Assembly: GCA_021794705.1 (NCBI GenBank)
Contig: JAJYQH010000124.1
Location: 1-7,252 of the forward strand
DNA: 7,252 nucleotides
Reading direction: 5' to 3'
Origin: Actinomycetes bacterium
Lineage (GTDB): Bacteria > Actinomycetota > Actinomycetes > Propionibacteriales > Propionibacteriaceae
The number at the start of each line of letters is the position of its first letter. Position 1 is the stretch's first letter. The position numbers were made by a program, and so were the translations under genes. Shown here piece after piece: positions 1 through 5,711 of the stretch. A model generated the notes under the pieces. That model was not told where the DNA came from. It ran no database searches and worked only from the letters and a program-made list of their open reading frames with translations.

Positions 1-355
1 CGCCGGCCTGGGGATGCCCGACCAGGCGATCCTCTGGAAGGTCGTCTTCCCCCCGGCCCTGCCGGGCATCATGAGCGGCGTCATCGTGGCCCTGGCCATC
101 TCCACCGGCGAACTGGCGCCCCTGCTGTTCACCGTCGGGTTCACCGACAGCGACCCCAGCCTCGCCCTCACCCACCAGCAGGTGCCGTACCTCACCTCGG
201 TGATCTTCACGAACCTGCAGCTTCCCGACCCGCAGGCCCAGTACCTCTCGGCCGCCGCCGGCGCCGTGTCGCTGGTCCTGCTGGTGATCCTCATCCTCAT
301 CGGCCGCCTCATCACGGCACGCTCGGTGAGGGCCACCCGAAGGATGGCACTATGA
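1..355 (+). CDS. pstA: Phosphate ABC transporter permease PstA, C-terminal part (5' end outside the window)
   Basis: One of the two membrane permease subunits of the high-affinity phosphate importer PstSCAB; with PstC it forms the channel that PstB drives. Only the last 117 residues are here, read in frame from base 2. The segment beginning [20 protein letters not shown] matches the cytoplasmic EAA loop of ABC importer permeases, which docks on the ATPase: a conserved Gly, then a hydrophobic stretch ending in Pro-Gly-Ile. It is followed by the PstA-typical GELAPLLF, with Glu-Leu-Ala-Pro in a membrane helix, and by a final hydrophobic helix rich in Leu, Val and Ile before a basic tail. Full PstA proteins are usually near 290 residues, so well over half is missing. 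The stop (TGA 353-355) is followed by pstB on the same strand. PstC is the main alternative, but the GELAPLL segment and the adjacent pstB favour PstA. Confidence 0.9.
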   Translation, partial: AGLGMPDQAILWKVVFPPALPGIMSGVIVALAISTGELAPLLFTVGFTDSDPSLALTHQQVPYLTSVIFTNLQLPDPQAQYLSAAAGAVSLVLLVILILIGRLITARSVRATRRMAL

Positions 356-388
356 CAGCTCAGGCCGACGCGACCGGAATGTGGCGGT

Positions 389-408
389 CGGAGCGCCCGC
401 TCGCTCCG
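389..408 (+). repeat. Hairpin in the pstA-pstB spacer
   Basis: CGGAGCG (389-395) and CGCTCCG (402-408) form a perfect 7-bp stem with a 6-nt loop, in the 110-nt stretch between the pstA stop and the preferred pstB start. No T run follows, so it is not a classical intrinsic terminator. It could be an mRNA processing or stabilising structure between the two cistrons. In DNA this GC-rich, short stems also arise by chance. Confidence 0.35.
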
Positions 409-454
409 CTCGCCCCCCGCCGACTCACCGCACCAGTTCCCACCCCCTCTCATC

Positions 455-460
455 AGGAGT
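455..460 (+). promoter_or_regulatory. Ribosome binding site deciding the pstB start
   Basis: AGGAGT lies 5 nt before the ATG at 466. It is a strong Shine-Dalgarno match and the main reason for preferring this start over the in-frame ATG at 352, which overlaps the pstA stop and has only a shorter AGGA (341-344) in front. Confidence 0.75.
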
Positions 461-465
461 CGTCG

Positions 466-1320
466 ATGAGCCCCACCGTCAAGGTCAGCACCGGCGAGCG
501 CCGGTCCCAGGCCCAGCCCGTCACTGGGGAGCCGGCGCCCGGGGCCGACGACATCGTGCTGAGCGCCCAGCACGTCTCGTTCTTCTACGGCGACGTCCAG
601 GCCCTCTCGGACATCACCCTGGACGTGCACCGCAACGAGATCACGGCGCTCATCGGCCCGTCCGGGTGCGGCAAGACGACGTTCCTGCGCTGCCTCAACC
701 GGCTCAACGACATGGTGCCGCGCACCCGTCTCGAGGGCAGGGTGCTGTTCGACGGCGAGGACCTCTACGACAGCTCGGTGCGGCCGATCGACATCCGCCG
801 CCGGGTCGGCATGGTGTTCCAGCGGGCCAACCCGTTCCCGAAGTCGATCTACGAGAACGTGGCCATCGCCCCCCGGGCCAACGGGCTGAAGGGCAACCTC
901 GACGACCTCGTCGAGGAGTCGCTGCGCCGGGCTGCGCTGTGGGACGAGGTGAAGGGCAAGCTGAAGTCGAGCGCGTTCGACCTGTCCGGCGGCCAGCAGC
1001 AGCGCCTGTGCATCGCCCGGGCGATCGCGGTGAAGCCCGAGGTGCTGCTCATGGACGAGCCGGCGTCCGCGCTCGACCCGGTGGCCACCCAGGCGATCGA
1101 GGACCTCATGGAGGACCTCAAGCGCGACTACACGATCGTCATCGTCACCCACAACATGCAGCAGGCCGCCCGCACCTCGGACCGCACCGCGTTCTTCACC
1201 GTCGACCAGCGCCGGGAGGGGCGGGTCGGCGTCCTCGTCGAGTACGACGACACGAACACGATCTTCACCAACCCGAAGGACTCGCGCACCGAGGACTACG
1301 TCACCGGCCGCTTCGGCTGA
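466..1320 (+). CDS. pstB: Phosphate ABC transporter ATP-binding protein PstB
   Basis: ATPase that powers phosphate import through PstA/PstC on the cytoplasmic face of the membrane. From ATG 466 it has 284 residues, slightly longer than the usual 250-270, with about 28 variable residues before the first strand. Motifs in order: Walker A GPSGCGKT (64-71), Q-loop VFQRANPFP (118-125), ABC signature LSGGQQQR (173-180), Walker B LLMDEP (194-199) with catalytic Glu198, D-loop SALDP, and switch His229 in VTHNM. The ending [10 protein letters not shown] is the standard PstB C-terminus. Two family positions look changed: Ala200 where DEPCSALDP is common, and Ala121 where FQxPNPFP is common. An in-frame ATG at 352 would add 38 Pro/Ser-rich residues without family resemblance, so it is less likely. 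It belongs with pstA upstream; ppk2 follows after 68 nt on the same strand. Confidence 0.95.
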   Translation: MSPTVKVSTGERRSQAQPVTGEPAPGADDIVLSAQHVSFFYGDVQALSDITLDVHRNEITALIGPSGCGKTTFLRCLNRLNDMVPRTRLEGRVLFDGEDLYDSSVRPIDIRRRVGMVFQRANPFPKSIYENVAIAPRANGLKGNLDDLVEESLRRAALWDEVKGKLKSSAFDLSGGQQQRLCIARAIAVKPEVLLMDEPASALDPVATQAIEDLMEDLKRDYTIVIVTHNMQQAARTSDRTAFFTVDQRREGRVGVLVEYDDTNTIFTNPKDSRTEDYVTGRFG

Positions 1321-1388
1321 CCGGCGTCCCCCGACGACATCTGCCGGAACGCGAGCGGGTCGACGTCCGGACGCGATGGAATGAGGCC

Positions 1389-2294
1389 ATGCCGCACTCG
1401 CTCACCAACCTCAACCTCCGGGAGTACATCGATCGGCTGCAGGCCGAGGGGTACGTCGTCCAGGGCAGCAGTGGGGAGGACCCCAAGCTCATCGCGCCCG
1501 ACGGGTCGGCCGTGGAGACATGGCGCGAGGACTACCCGTACGACGAGCTGATGGACCGCGACGAGTACGAGCAGGACAAGTACCTGCTGCAGGTGGAGCT
1601 GCTGAAGTTCCAGTACTGGACGCAGGACGTCGGGGCCAAGCACGTGCTCGTGTTCGAGGGCCGCGACGCGGCGGGCAAGGGCGGGACGATCAAGCGGTTC
1701 ATGGAGCATCTCAACCCGCGCGCGGCGCACACCGTGGCGCTGGCCAAGCCCACGTCCGAGGAGCGCGGGCAGTGGTACTTCCAGCGCTACATCCGGCACC
1801 TGCCCACCGCGGGGGAGATCGTGCTGTTCGACCGCAGCTGGTACAACCGGGCCGGCGTCGAGCGGGTCATGGGCTTCTGCTCGGATGAGGAGTACCAGGC
1901 GTTCATGCGGCAGGCGCCCGCCTTCGAACGGATGCTCGTCGAGTCGGGAACGACGGTCACCAAGCTGTGGTTCTCGGTGACCCAGCAGGAGCAGCGCACC
2001 CGGTTCGCGATCCGTCAGATCGACCCGGTGCGGCGGTGGAAGCTCTCGCCGATGGACCTCGAGAGCCTCGACCGGTGGGACGACTACACGGGGGCGAAGG
2101 CGGCGATGTTCGCCCACACCGACAAGAAGTACGCCCCCTGGATCTCGGTGAAGAGCAACGACAAGAAGCGCGGCCGGGTCAATGCGATGCGCGCCTTCCT
2201 CAACCAGTTCGACTACGAAGGCAAGGACACCTCGGTGGTGTACCCGCCCGACCCGCTCATCGTGGCCCGGGCCAAGTACACCGACGTCGACTGA
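1389..2294 (+). CDS. ppk2: Polyphosphate kinase 2, one-domain class I type
   Basis: Cytoplasmic kinase transferring phosphate between inorganic polyphosphate and nucleoside diphosphates; class I PPK2 enzymes usually favour making NTPs from polyphosphate. The 301 residues fit a single-domain enzyme. Walker A is GRDAAGKGG (91-99), followed by TIKRFMEHLNPR; the second nucleotide motif is FDRSWYNRAGVERVMGF (147-163) with Asp148 and Arg149; the lid region includes RRWKLSPMD (215-223), and WDDYTGAK (230-237) is also typical. These match the Pseudomonas-type PPK2 family. ATG 1389 is the first plausible start in this frame, with a modest GGA (1378-1380) 8 nt upstream. No promoter is evident in the 68-nt gap after pstB, so co-transcription with pst is plausible. 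It converges on otsB with 12 nt between stop codons. Class I against class III is inferred from overall similarity, not from a tested residue. Confidence 0.93.
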   Translation: MPHSLTNLNLREYIDRLQAEGYVVQGSSGEDPKLIAPDGSAVETWREDYPYDELMDRDEYEQDKYLLQVELLKFQYWTQDVGAKHVLVFEGRDAAGKGGTIKRFMEHLNPRAAHTVALAKPTSEERGQWYFQRYIRHLPTAGEIVLFDRSWYNRAGVERVMGFCSDEEYQAFMRQAPAFERMLVESGTTVTKLWFSVTQQEQRTRFAIRQIDPVRRWKLSPMDLESLDRWDDYTGAKAAMFAHTDKKYAPWISVKSNDKKRGRVNAMRAFLNQFDYEGKDTSVVYPPDPLIVARAKYTDVD

Positions 2295-2310
2295 GCGGCG
2301 TCCGGCTCAG
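2291..2310. terminator. Candidate bidirectional terminator hairpin between ppk2 and otsB
   Basis: CTGAGC (2291-2296) and GCTCAG (2305-2310) are inverted repeats. Allowing one bulged base (G2305), the pairing becomes eight base pairs closing on a 3-nt CGT loop. The ppk2 stop TGA (2292-2294) and the otsB stop (2307-2309 on the minus strand) sit in opposite arms and pair with each other. Position and symmetry suit a terminator serving both converging genes, but neither side has a T run, so termination is inferred. Confidence 0.45.
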
Positions 2311-3152
2311 GCGCCGAGGTCGTCGGCCAGCCGGGCGAACAGGTCGGCGACACCGGCGGGCCCGTCGACGACGACGTCGGCGAGGGCGACGAGAGCGTCC
2401 TGCTCCTGCGACCCCGAGCAGACCAGCAACCCCTCGATCCGCCCGGACGCCCGCAGCTCACGGACCACTTCGAACGCCGCGACGTCACCGAGGTCGTCAC
2501 CGGCGAACACGACGACCGCGGGGTCGCACTCGGCGATGAGATCGCGGAGCGCGTCCCCCTTGTCGCGGCCGGGGGCCCGGAGTTCGACGACATTGCGCCC
2601 GGGTTCGACGCGCAGCCCGTACCGGCCGGCCAGCTCGGTCAACGGCCCGGTGAGCCGGGCCAGGGCCGCCGCCGGGTCGTCCAGCTCGCGGGTGTGGACG
2701 CCGAGCGACAGCCGCTTGTCCTCGACGCGGGCGGCGCCCAGCCCGAGCCCCTGAAGCAGCCCGGGAAGCTCCTCGCGCGCGGCCGCCACCCCCTCCGGAG
2801 GCTCGGGCTCGACGAACTCGCCGGTGGCGGCGTCCCACCGCTCGGCGCCGTACAGCCCGAGCACCGACATCGCCCCGAGGCCCTCGCGCCCCGCCAGGCC
2901 GCCGAGTTCGACCGCCTTGCGGGCCACCCGGCCGGTGATCACCGCCACCTTCCCCACCCGGGTGCCGAGGCGCTGGAGCGCGTGCACCGCCGGCTCGGAG
3001 GCGAAGGCGGTGTCAGGGTCGGGGACGATCGGTGAGAGGACGCCGTCGAAGTCGCTGCACACCAGGGCACGGTCGGGCTCCGCGAGCAGCGCCGCCCGGG
3101 CCGACAGCCCGGCGTCGCTCATCTTCGCTTGTGAACTCGCGGTTTCCGGCAC
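2307..3152 (-). CDS. otsB: Trehalose-6-phosphate phosphatase (HAD superfamily)
   Basis: Removes phosphate from trehalose-6-phosphate to give trehalose, the second step of the OtsA-OtsB pathway, in the cytoplasm. HAD motifs are clear: motif I SDFDGVLSPI (33-42) with nucleophile Asp34 and acid/base Asp36; motif II VITGR (71-75); a LGLYGAE segment (98-104); DKRLSLGVHTR (145-155); GRDKGDAL (195-202) with Lys198; and motif IV GDDLGD (218-223), which binds magnesium. These and the divergent otsA identify OtsB rather than a generic HAD phosphatase. Start choice: GTG 3152 has AGGAG 8 nt upstream on its strand and gives 281 residues. ATG 3122 gives 271 residues but has only a weak GCGAAG in front. Nothing conserved lies between the two starts, so the choice rests on the ribosome binding site. 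It is convergent with ppk2. Confidence 0.93.
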   Translation of the reverse strand: MPETASSQAKMSDAGLSARAALLAEPDRALVCSDFDGVLSPIVPDPDTAFASEPAVHALQRLGTRVGKVAVITGRVARKAVELGGLAGREGLGAMSVLGLYGAERWDAATGEFVEPEPPEGVAAAREELPGLLQGLGLGAARVEDKRLSLGVHTRELDDPAAALARLTGPLTELAGRYGLRVEPGRNVVELRAPGRDKGDALRDLIAECDPAVVVFAGDDLGDVAAFEVVRELRASGRIEGLLVCSGSQEQDALVALADVVVDGPAGVADLFARLADDLGA

Positions 3153-3160
3153 GGGTGGAA

Positions 3161-3165
3161 CTCCT
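3161..3165 (-). promoter_or_regulatory. Ribosome binding site deciding the otsB start
   Basis: Read on the minus strand, AGGAG (within GAGGAGTT) precedes GTG 3152 by 8 nt. It supports the GTG start over the ATG at 3122, which lacks a good Shine-Dalgarno match. Confidence 0.6.
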
Positions 3166-3193
3166 CGGATCTGGGATGGCCAGGCCCGCGTGG

Positions 3194-3242
3194 CTAGACT
3201 CGGCCACCGGAGGTGGAGTATGACGAGCAGCACCGAGTCTAG
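3194..3242 (+). repeat. Perfect 10-bp inverted repeat bracketing the otsA ribosome binding site and start codon
   Basis: CTAGACTCGG (3194-3203) is the exact reverse complement of CCGAGTCTAG (3233-3242). The 29-nt spacer holds the Shine-Dalgarno GGAGG (3209-3213) and the ATG (3220). A nested 5-bp hairpin, CCACC (3204-3208) with GGTGG (3212-3216), directly follows the left arm and traps much of the Shine-Dalgarno in its loop and stem. As RNA this would be a ribosome-occluding structure; as DNA it could be paired operator half-sites. The symmetry is seen directly; the function is inferred. Confidence 0.6.
3195..3200 (+). promoter_or_regulatory. Candidate -10 box of the otsA promoter
   Basis: TAGACT fits the actinobacterial TANNNT -10 pattern and lies 19 nt before the otsA ATG, which would put the transcription start near 3206-3208. 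The -35 is poor: CTGGGA at 3171-3176, 18-bp spacing, about three of six matches to TTGACA. The box lies between the arms GTGGC (3190-3194) and GCCAC (3203-3207). It also lies inside the left arm of the longer inverted repeat described separately. Confidence 0.45.
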
Positions 3243-4707
3243 ATCGGACTCCGCAGGCGCAACACCCGCCAACCCCACTGGCCCCTCCGCGAGCTTCGTG
3301 GTGGTCGCGAACCGGCTTCCGGTCGAGCGCGTCAGTGGCGACGGCGACGACGAGTGGCGCATGTCGCCGGGCGGTCTGGTGACCGCCCTGGAGCCCGTCC
3401 TGCGGCAGAAGCACGGCGTGTGGATCGGCTGGCACGGCGTCCCCGGGGAGCACCTCGAGCCGTTCGAGGCGAGCGGCATCCCGGTCGTGCCCGTGCCGCT
3501 GTCCGGCCACGAGGTCACCGACTACTACGAGGGCATGTCGAACGCCACCCTGTGGCCGCTCTACCACGACTCCGTCGCCTTCCCCGAGTACCACCGCGAG
3601 TGGTGGGACGCCTACCGCCGGATCAACCGCCGGTTCGCCCAGCAGGCGGCCGCCGTGGCGGCCGAGGGTGCGGTGGTGTGGGTGCAGGACTACCAGCTGC
3701 AGCTCGTCCCGCGGATGCTGCGTGAGCTGCGTCCGGACCTTCGGATCGGTTTCTTCCTGCACATCCCGTTCCCGCCCGAGGAGTTGTTCCAGCAGCTGCC
3801 GTGGCGGCGCGAGATCCTCGAGGGCATCGCGGGCGCCGACCTGGTGGGCTTCCAGGTGGCCAAGGACGCCCACAACTTCGTCCGGCTGCTGCGCCAGATG
3901 CTGCGCTACCAGACGCACCGGGACCGCTTCGTCACGCCCGACCGGCGGACCGGGCGCGCGCAGGCCTACCCGATCTCCATCGACGTCAACGCCTTCGAGG
4001 AGCTGTCGAACTCGCCGGAGGTCGTGTCCCGGGCGGCGGAGATCCGCCGCGACCTCGGGGCAAAGAACATCCTGTTCGGCGTCGACCGCCTCGACTACAC
4101 CAAGGGCCTGCGGCAGCGGATCCAGGCGGTGGGCGAGCTGTTCAGCGAGGGACGCCTCGACCCCGCCGAGACGGTGTTCCTCCAGCTGGCGACCCCCTCG
4201 CGGGAGCGGGTGGAGGAGTACAAGCGGCTGCGCGACGACATCGAACTGCAGATCGGGCGGATCAACGGGTCGATGGGGACGATCGCCCGCAGCCCGATCA
4301 CCTACCTGCACACGAGCGTCTCCAAACAGGAGCTCACCGCGATGTACCGGGCCGCCGACGTGCTCATCGTCACGCCCCTCCGCGACGGGATGAACCTCGT
4401 CGCCAAGGAGTATCCGGCCTGCAAGACCGACGGGTCGGGGGCGCTCGTGCTCAGCGAGTTCGCGGGCGCGGCGGAGGAGCTGAGGCAGGCCTACATCGTC
4501 AACCCGTACGACATCAACGGGATGAAGGAGACGATCCTGCGGGCCGTCGGCGATCCGCCGGCCACCAAGCGCCGCCGGATGCGCGGGCTCCGCAAGCAGG
4601 TGACCAGCCACGACATCCACGCATGGGCCGATGCCTTCCTCCGCGATCTCGACGCCATCCGGCGTCCGGTCGCACCGAACCACGGGGACGAGGCCGCCGC
4701 CGGCTGA
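3220..4707 (+). CDS. otsA: Trehalose-6-phosphate synthase (glycosyltransferase family 20)
   Basis: Joins glucose from UDP-glucose (possibly ADP- or GDP-glucose) to glucose-6-phosphate, giving trehalose-6-phosphate, the first step of cytoplasmic trehalose synthesis for osmotic, cold or desiccation stress. The 495 residues are normal for GT20 apart from a Ser/Thr-rich N-terminus of about 24. Motifs in order: VVVANRLPV (27-35), SPGGLV (49-54), WIGWHG (68-73), [10 protein letters not shown] (108-117), [12 protein letters not shown] (153-164), FFLHIPFP (178-185), [11 protein letters not shown] (287-297) with the Arg and Lys that contact nucleotide phosphates, and [13 protein letters not shown] (385-397) with the donor-site Asp and Glu. 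ATG 3220 has GGAGG (3209-3213) 6 nt upstream. Rare Ser TCT and Arg AGA codons at residues 7-8 coincide with the inverted repeat. It is divergent from otsB; the Sco gene follows after 67 nt. Confidence 0.97.
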   Translation: MTSSTESRSDSAGATPANPTGPSASFVVVANRLPVERVSGDGDDEWRMSPGGLVTALEPVLRQKHGVWIGWHGVPGEHLEPFEASGIPVVPVPLSGHEVTDYYEGMSNATLWPLYHDSVAFPEYHREWWDAYRRINRRFAQQAAAVAAEGAVVWVQDYQLQLVPRMLRELRPDLRIGFFLHIPFPPEELFQQLPWRREILEGIAGADLVGFQVAKDAHNFVRLLRQMLRYQTHRDRFVTPDRRTGRAQAYPISIDVNAFEELSNSPEVVSRAAEIRRDLGAKNILFGVDRLDYTKGLRQRIQAVGELFSEGRLDPAETVFLQLATPSRERVEEYKRLRDDIELQIGRINGSMGTIARSPITYLHTSVSKQELTAMYRAADVLIVTPLRDGMNLVAKEYPACKTDGSGALVLSEFAGAAEELRQAYIVNPYDINGMKETILRAVGDPPATKRRRMRGLRKQVTSHDIHAWADAFLRDLDAIRRPVAPNHGDEAAAG

Positions 4708-4732
4708 TTTGCCGCGACCGGGCACGATGGGT

Positions 4733-4750
4733 CGGGGGTCGCCGCCCCCG
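4733..4750 (+). terminator. GC-rich hairpin after otsA, possible terminator or attenuator
   Basis: CGGGGG (4733-4738) and CCCCCG (4745-4750) form a 6-bp all-GC stem with a 6-nt loop, 25 nt after the otsA stop and 24 nt before the next start. No T run follows, so termination would be partial at best. No clear -10 box for the next gene was seen in this gap, so read-through from otsA is possible. Confidence 0.3.
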
Positions 4751-4774
4751 CACGGTCGAGCCGAGGGGAGAACG

Positions 4775-5554
4775 ATGTCGGGACGCAGGCGGGCGTGGGC
4801 CGCGGGGATGATGGTGGCCGCGCTGGCCCTGGTGTCGGGCTGTTCCGGGCCGGCGGCGACCAGTGCGCCGACCACGTCGGCGTCGGCCGCACCTCCCGGC
4901 AACCTGGGCACGGTCACGGACTTCGCCCTGCCCGACGCGCTGCGCAACGTCCGGCTCACCACCTCGACGGGCGCCACCACGTCGATCGCGGCCCTCAAGG
5001 GCAAGATCGTCGTGCTGTCCGACGTGATGACCCTGTGCCAGGAGACCTGCCCGATGGACACCTCGAGCCTGGTGGACGCCGCACGCGCGGCGAACGCCGC
5101 CGGTCACCAGGGCCAGGTCGTCTACCTCTCGGTCACCGTCGATCCGGGCCGCGACACCGTGCCCCAGATCGCCGCGTACCGGAAGCTGTTCCAGCCCGTG
5201 CCGGCCAACTGGGTCGTGGCCACCGGGTCGGCCAAGGACATCGCCGCGATCTGGAAGGACCTCGGCGTCTACACCGAGAAGGTGCCGGCGGCGAAGCCGG
5301 CCCCCCGCAACTGGCGCACCGGGCAGCCGCTCACCTACGACGTCCAGCACTCCGACGCGCTGTTCTTCCTCAACCCCGCGGGCCACGTCCGCTTCGTCAT
5401 CCAGGGCACGCCCAAGACCGCGCCCTCGAGCGTCCCGACGACGCTGCGGAAGTTCCTGTCCGACCAGGGCCGCAAGAATCTCGCCTCGCCCGATCCCCAG
5501 GCCTGGACGCCGTCGCAGGCCGACCAGGTGATCGACTGGCTGCTCGCCGGCTGA
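4775..5554 (+). CDS. SCO1/SenC family lipoprotein (copper or thiol-redox protein)
   Basis: Thioredoxin-fold protein anchored outside the cytoplasmic membrane. Sco proteins deliver copper to the CuA site of cytochrome c oxidase or reduce its cysteines. The 259 residues start with a lipoprotein signal: basic SGRRR, a hydrophobic stretch, and lipobox VSGC with lipidated Cys23, then a Ser/Thr/Ala/Pro-rich linker to about residue 42. The mature domain has the copper-binding CxxxCP motif LCQETCP (Cys88, Cys92, Pro93) and a downstream His192 in VQHSDALFFLNPAG, the expected third ligand. YLSVTVDPGRDT (117-128) is also typical of Sco proteins. ATG 4775 has AGGGGAG (4764-4770) 4 nt upstream; an in-frame ATG at 4727 would place unrelated residues before the signal peptide. 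No oxidase gene lies beside it, so the copper target is unknown. A peroxiredoxin-like redox role is the main alternative. Confidence 0.88.
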   Translation: MSGRRRAWAAGMMVAALALVSGCSGPAATSAPTTSASAAPPGNLGTVTDFALPDALRNVRLTTSTGATTSIAALKGKIVVLSDVMTLCQETCPMDTSSLVDAARAANAAGHQGQVVYLSVTVDPGRDTVPQIAAYRKLFQPVPANWVVATGSAKDIAAIWKDLGVYTEKVPAAKPAPRNWRTGQPLTYDVQHSDALFFLNPAGHVRFVIQGTPKTAPSSVPTTLRKFLSDQGRKNLASPDPQAWTPSQADQVIDWLLAG

Positions 5555-5621
5555 GCCCTCGGGACGGACACCTCCCGCGGGCCGGGGTGCCGAGCCCGTG
5601 CCTACGCCGGCAGCGTATTTC

Positions 5622-5640
5622 GCCAGGGTCGCCCCCTGGC
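5622..5640 (+). terminator. Hairpin downstream of the Sco gene, possible terminator
   Basis: GCCAGGG (5622-5628) and CCCTGGC (5634-5640) make a perfect 7-bp stem with loop TCGCC. It lies 67 nt after the Sco stop codon and has no T run. The loop TCGCC is itself complementary to GGCGA at 5663-5667, so an alternative fold is possible. Its location between two separately started genes suits termination, but that is inferred. Confidence 0.35.
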
Positions 5641-5699
5641 CAGCAGCCACTTGGGGTGGGGAGGCGACCCGAACAGCCCGTCAGCGGCCGCCCGTGCCC

Positions 5700-5705
5700 T
5701 AGGGT
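5700..5705 (+). promoter_or_regulatory. Candidate -10 box for a leaderless transcript of the lipid kinase gene
   Basis: TAGGGT fits TANNNT and ends 6 nt before GTG 5712, the spacing expected when transcription begins on the start codon itself, a common arrangement in actinobacteria. The same bases include AGGG (5701-5704), which could instead act as a Shine-Dalgarno 7 nt from the GTG. It sits in the palindrome CCCTAGGG (5697-5704). No good -35 was seen. Confidence 0.4.
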
Positions 5706-5711
5706 GCGGCT

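Larger units (their letters stand above)
5555..5711. other. Non-coding gap between the Sco gene and the lipid kinase gene
   Basis: 157 nt with no convincing reading frame. It contains the palindrome CCCGCGGG (5574-5581), a short AT-richer patch (GTATTT, 5615-5620), the 7-bp hairpin at 5622-5640 and, at its end, the candidate promoter and start signals of the lipid kinase gene. The in-frame TAG at 5700-5702 prevents that gene from starting any earlier. Confidence 0.6.

Noticed and set aside
1364..1373. Perfect palindrome CGTCCGGACG before ppk2
   Set aside because: A single 10-bp GC-rich palindrome is expected fairly often by chance here, and it does not line up with any promoter element.
381..1388. 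A long open frame upstream of and continuous with ppk2 (to about 637 residues in all)
   Set aside because: It overlaps all of pstB in another frame, is Arg/Pro/Gly-rich without family resemblance, and is explained by the scarcity of stop codons in GC-rich DNA. The PPK2 family match begins after ATG 1389.
3123..3518. N-terminal extension of otsB to an ATG at 3518 (403 residues)
   Set aside because: It would cross the promoter and first 299 nt of otsA and adds no conserved sequence; GTG 3152 has a good ribosome binding site.
3013..5061. A 682-residue open frame on the minus strand opposite otsA
   Set aside because: It lies antisense to a clear GT20 gene and has the biased Arg/Val/Asp/His composition of a shadow frame, with no recognisable motif.
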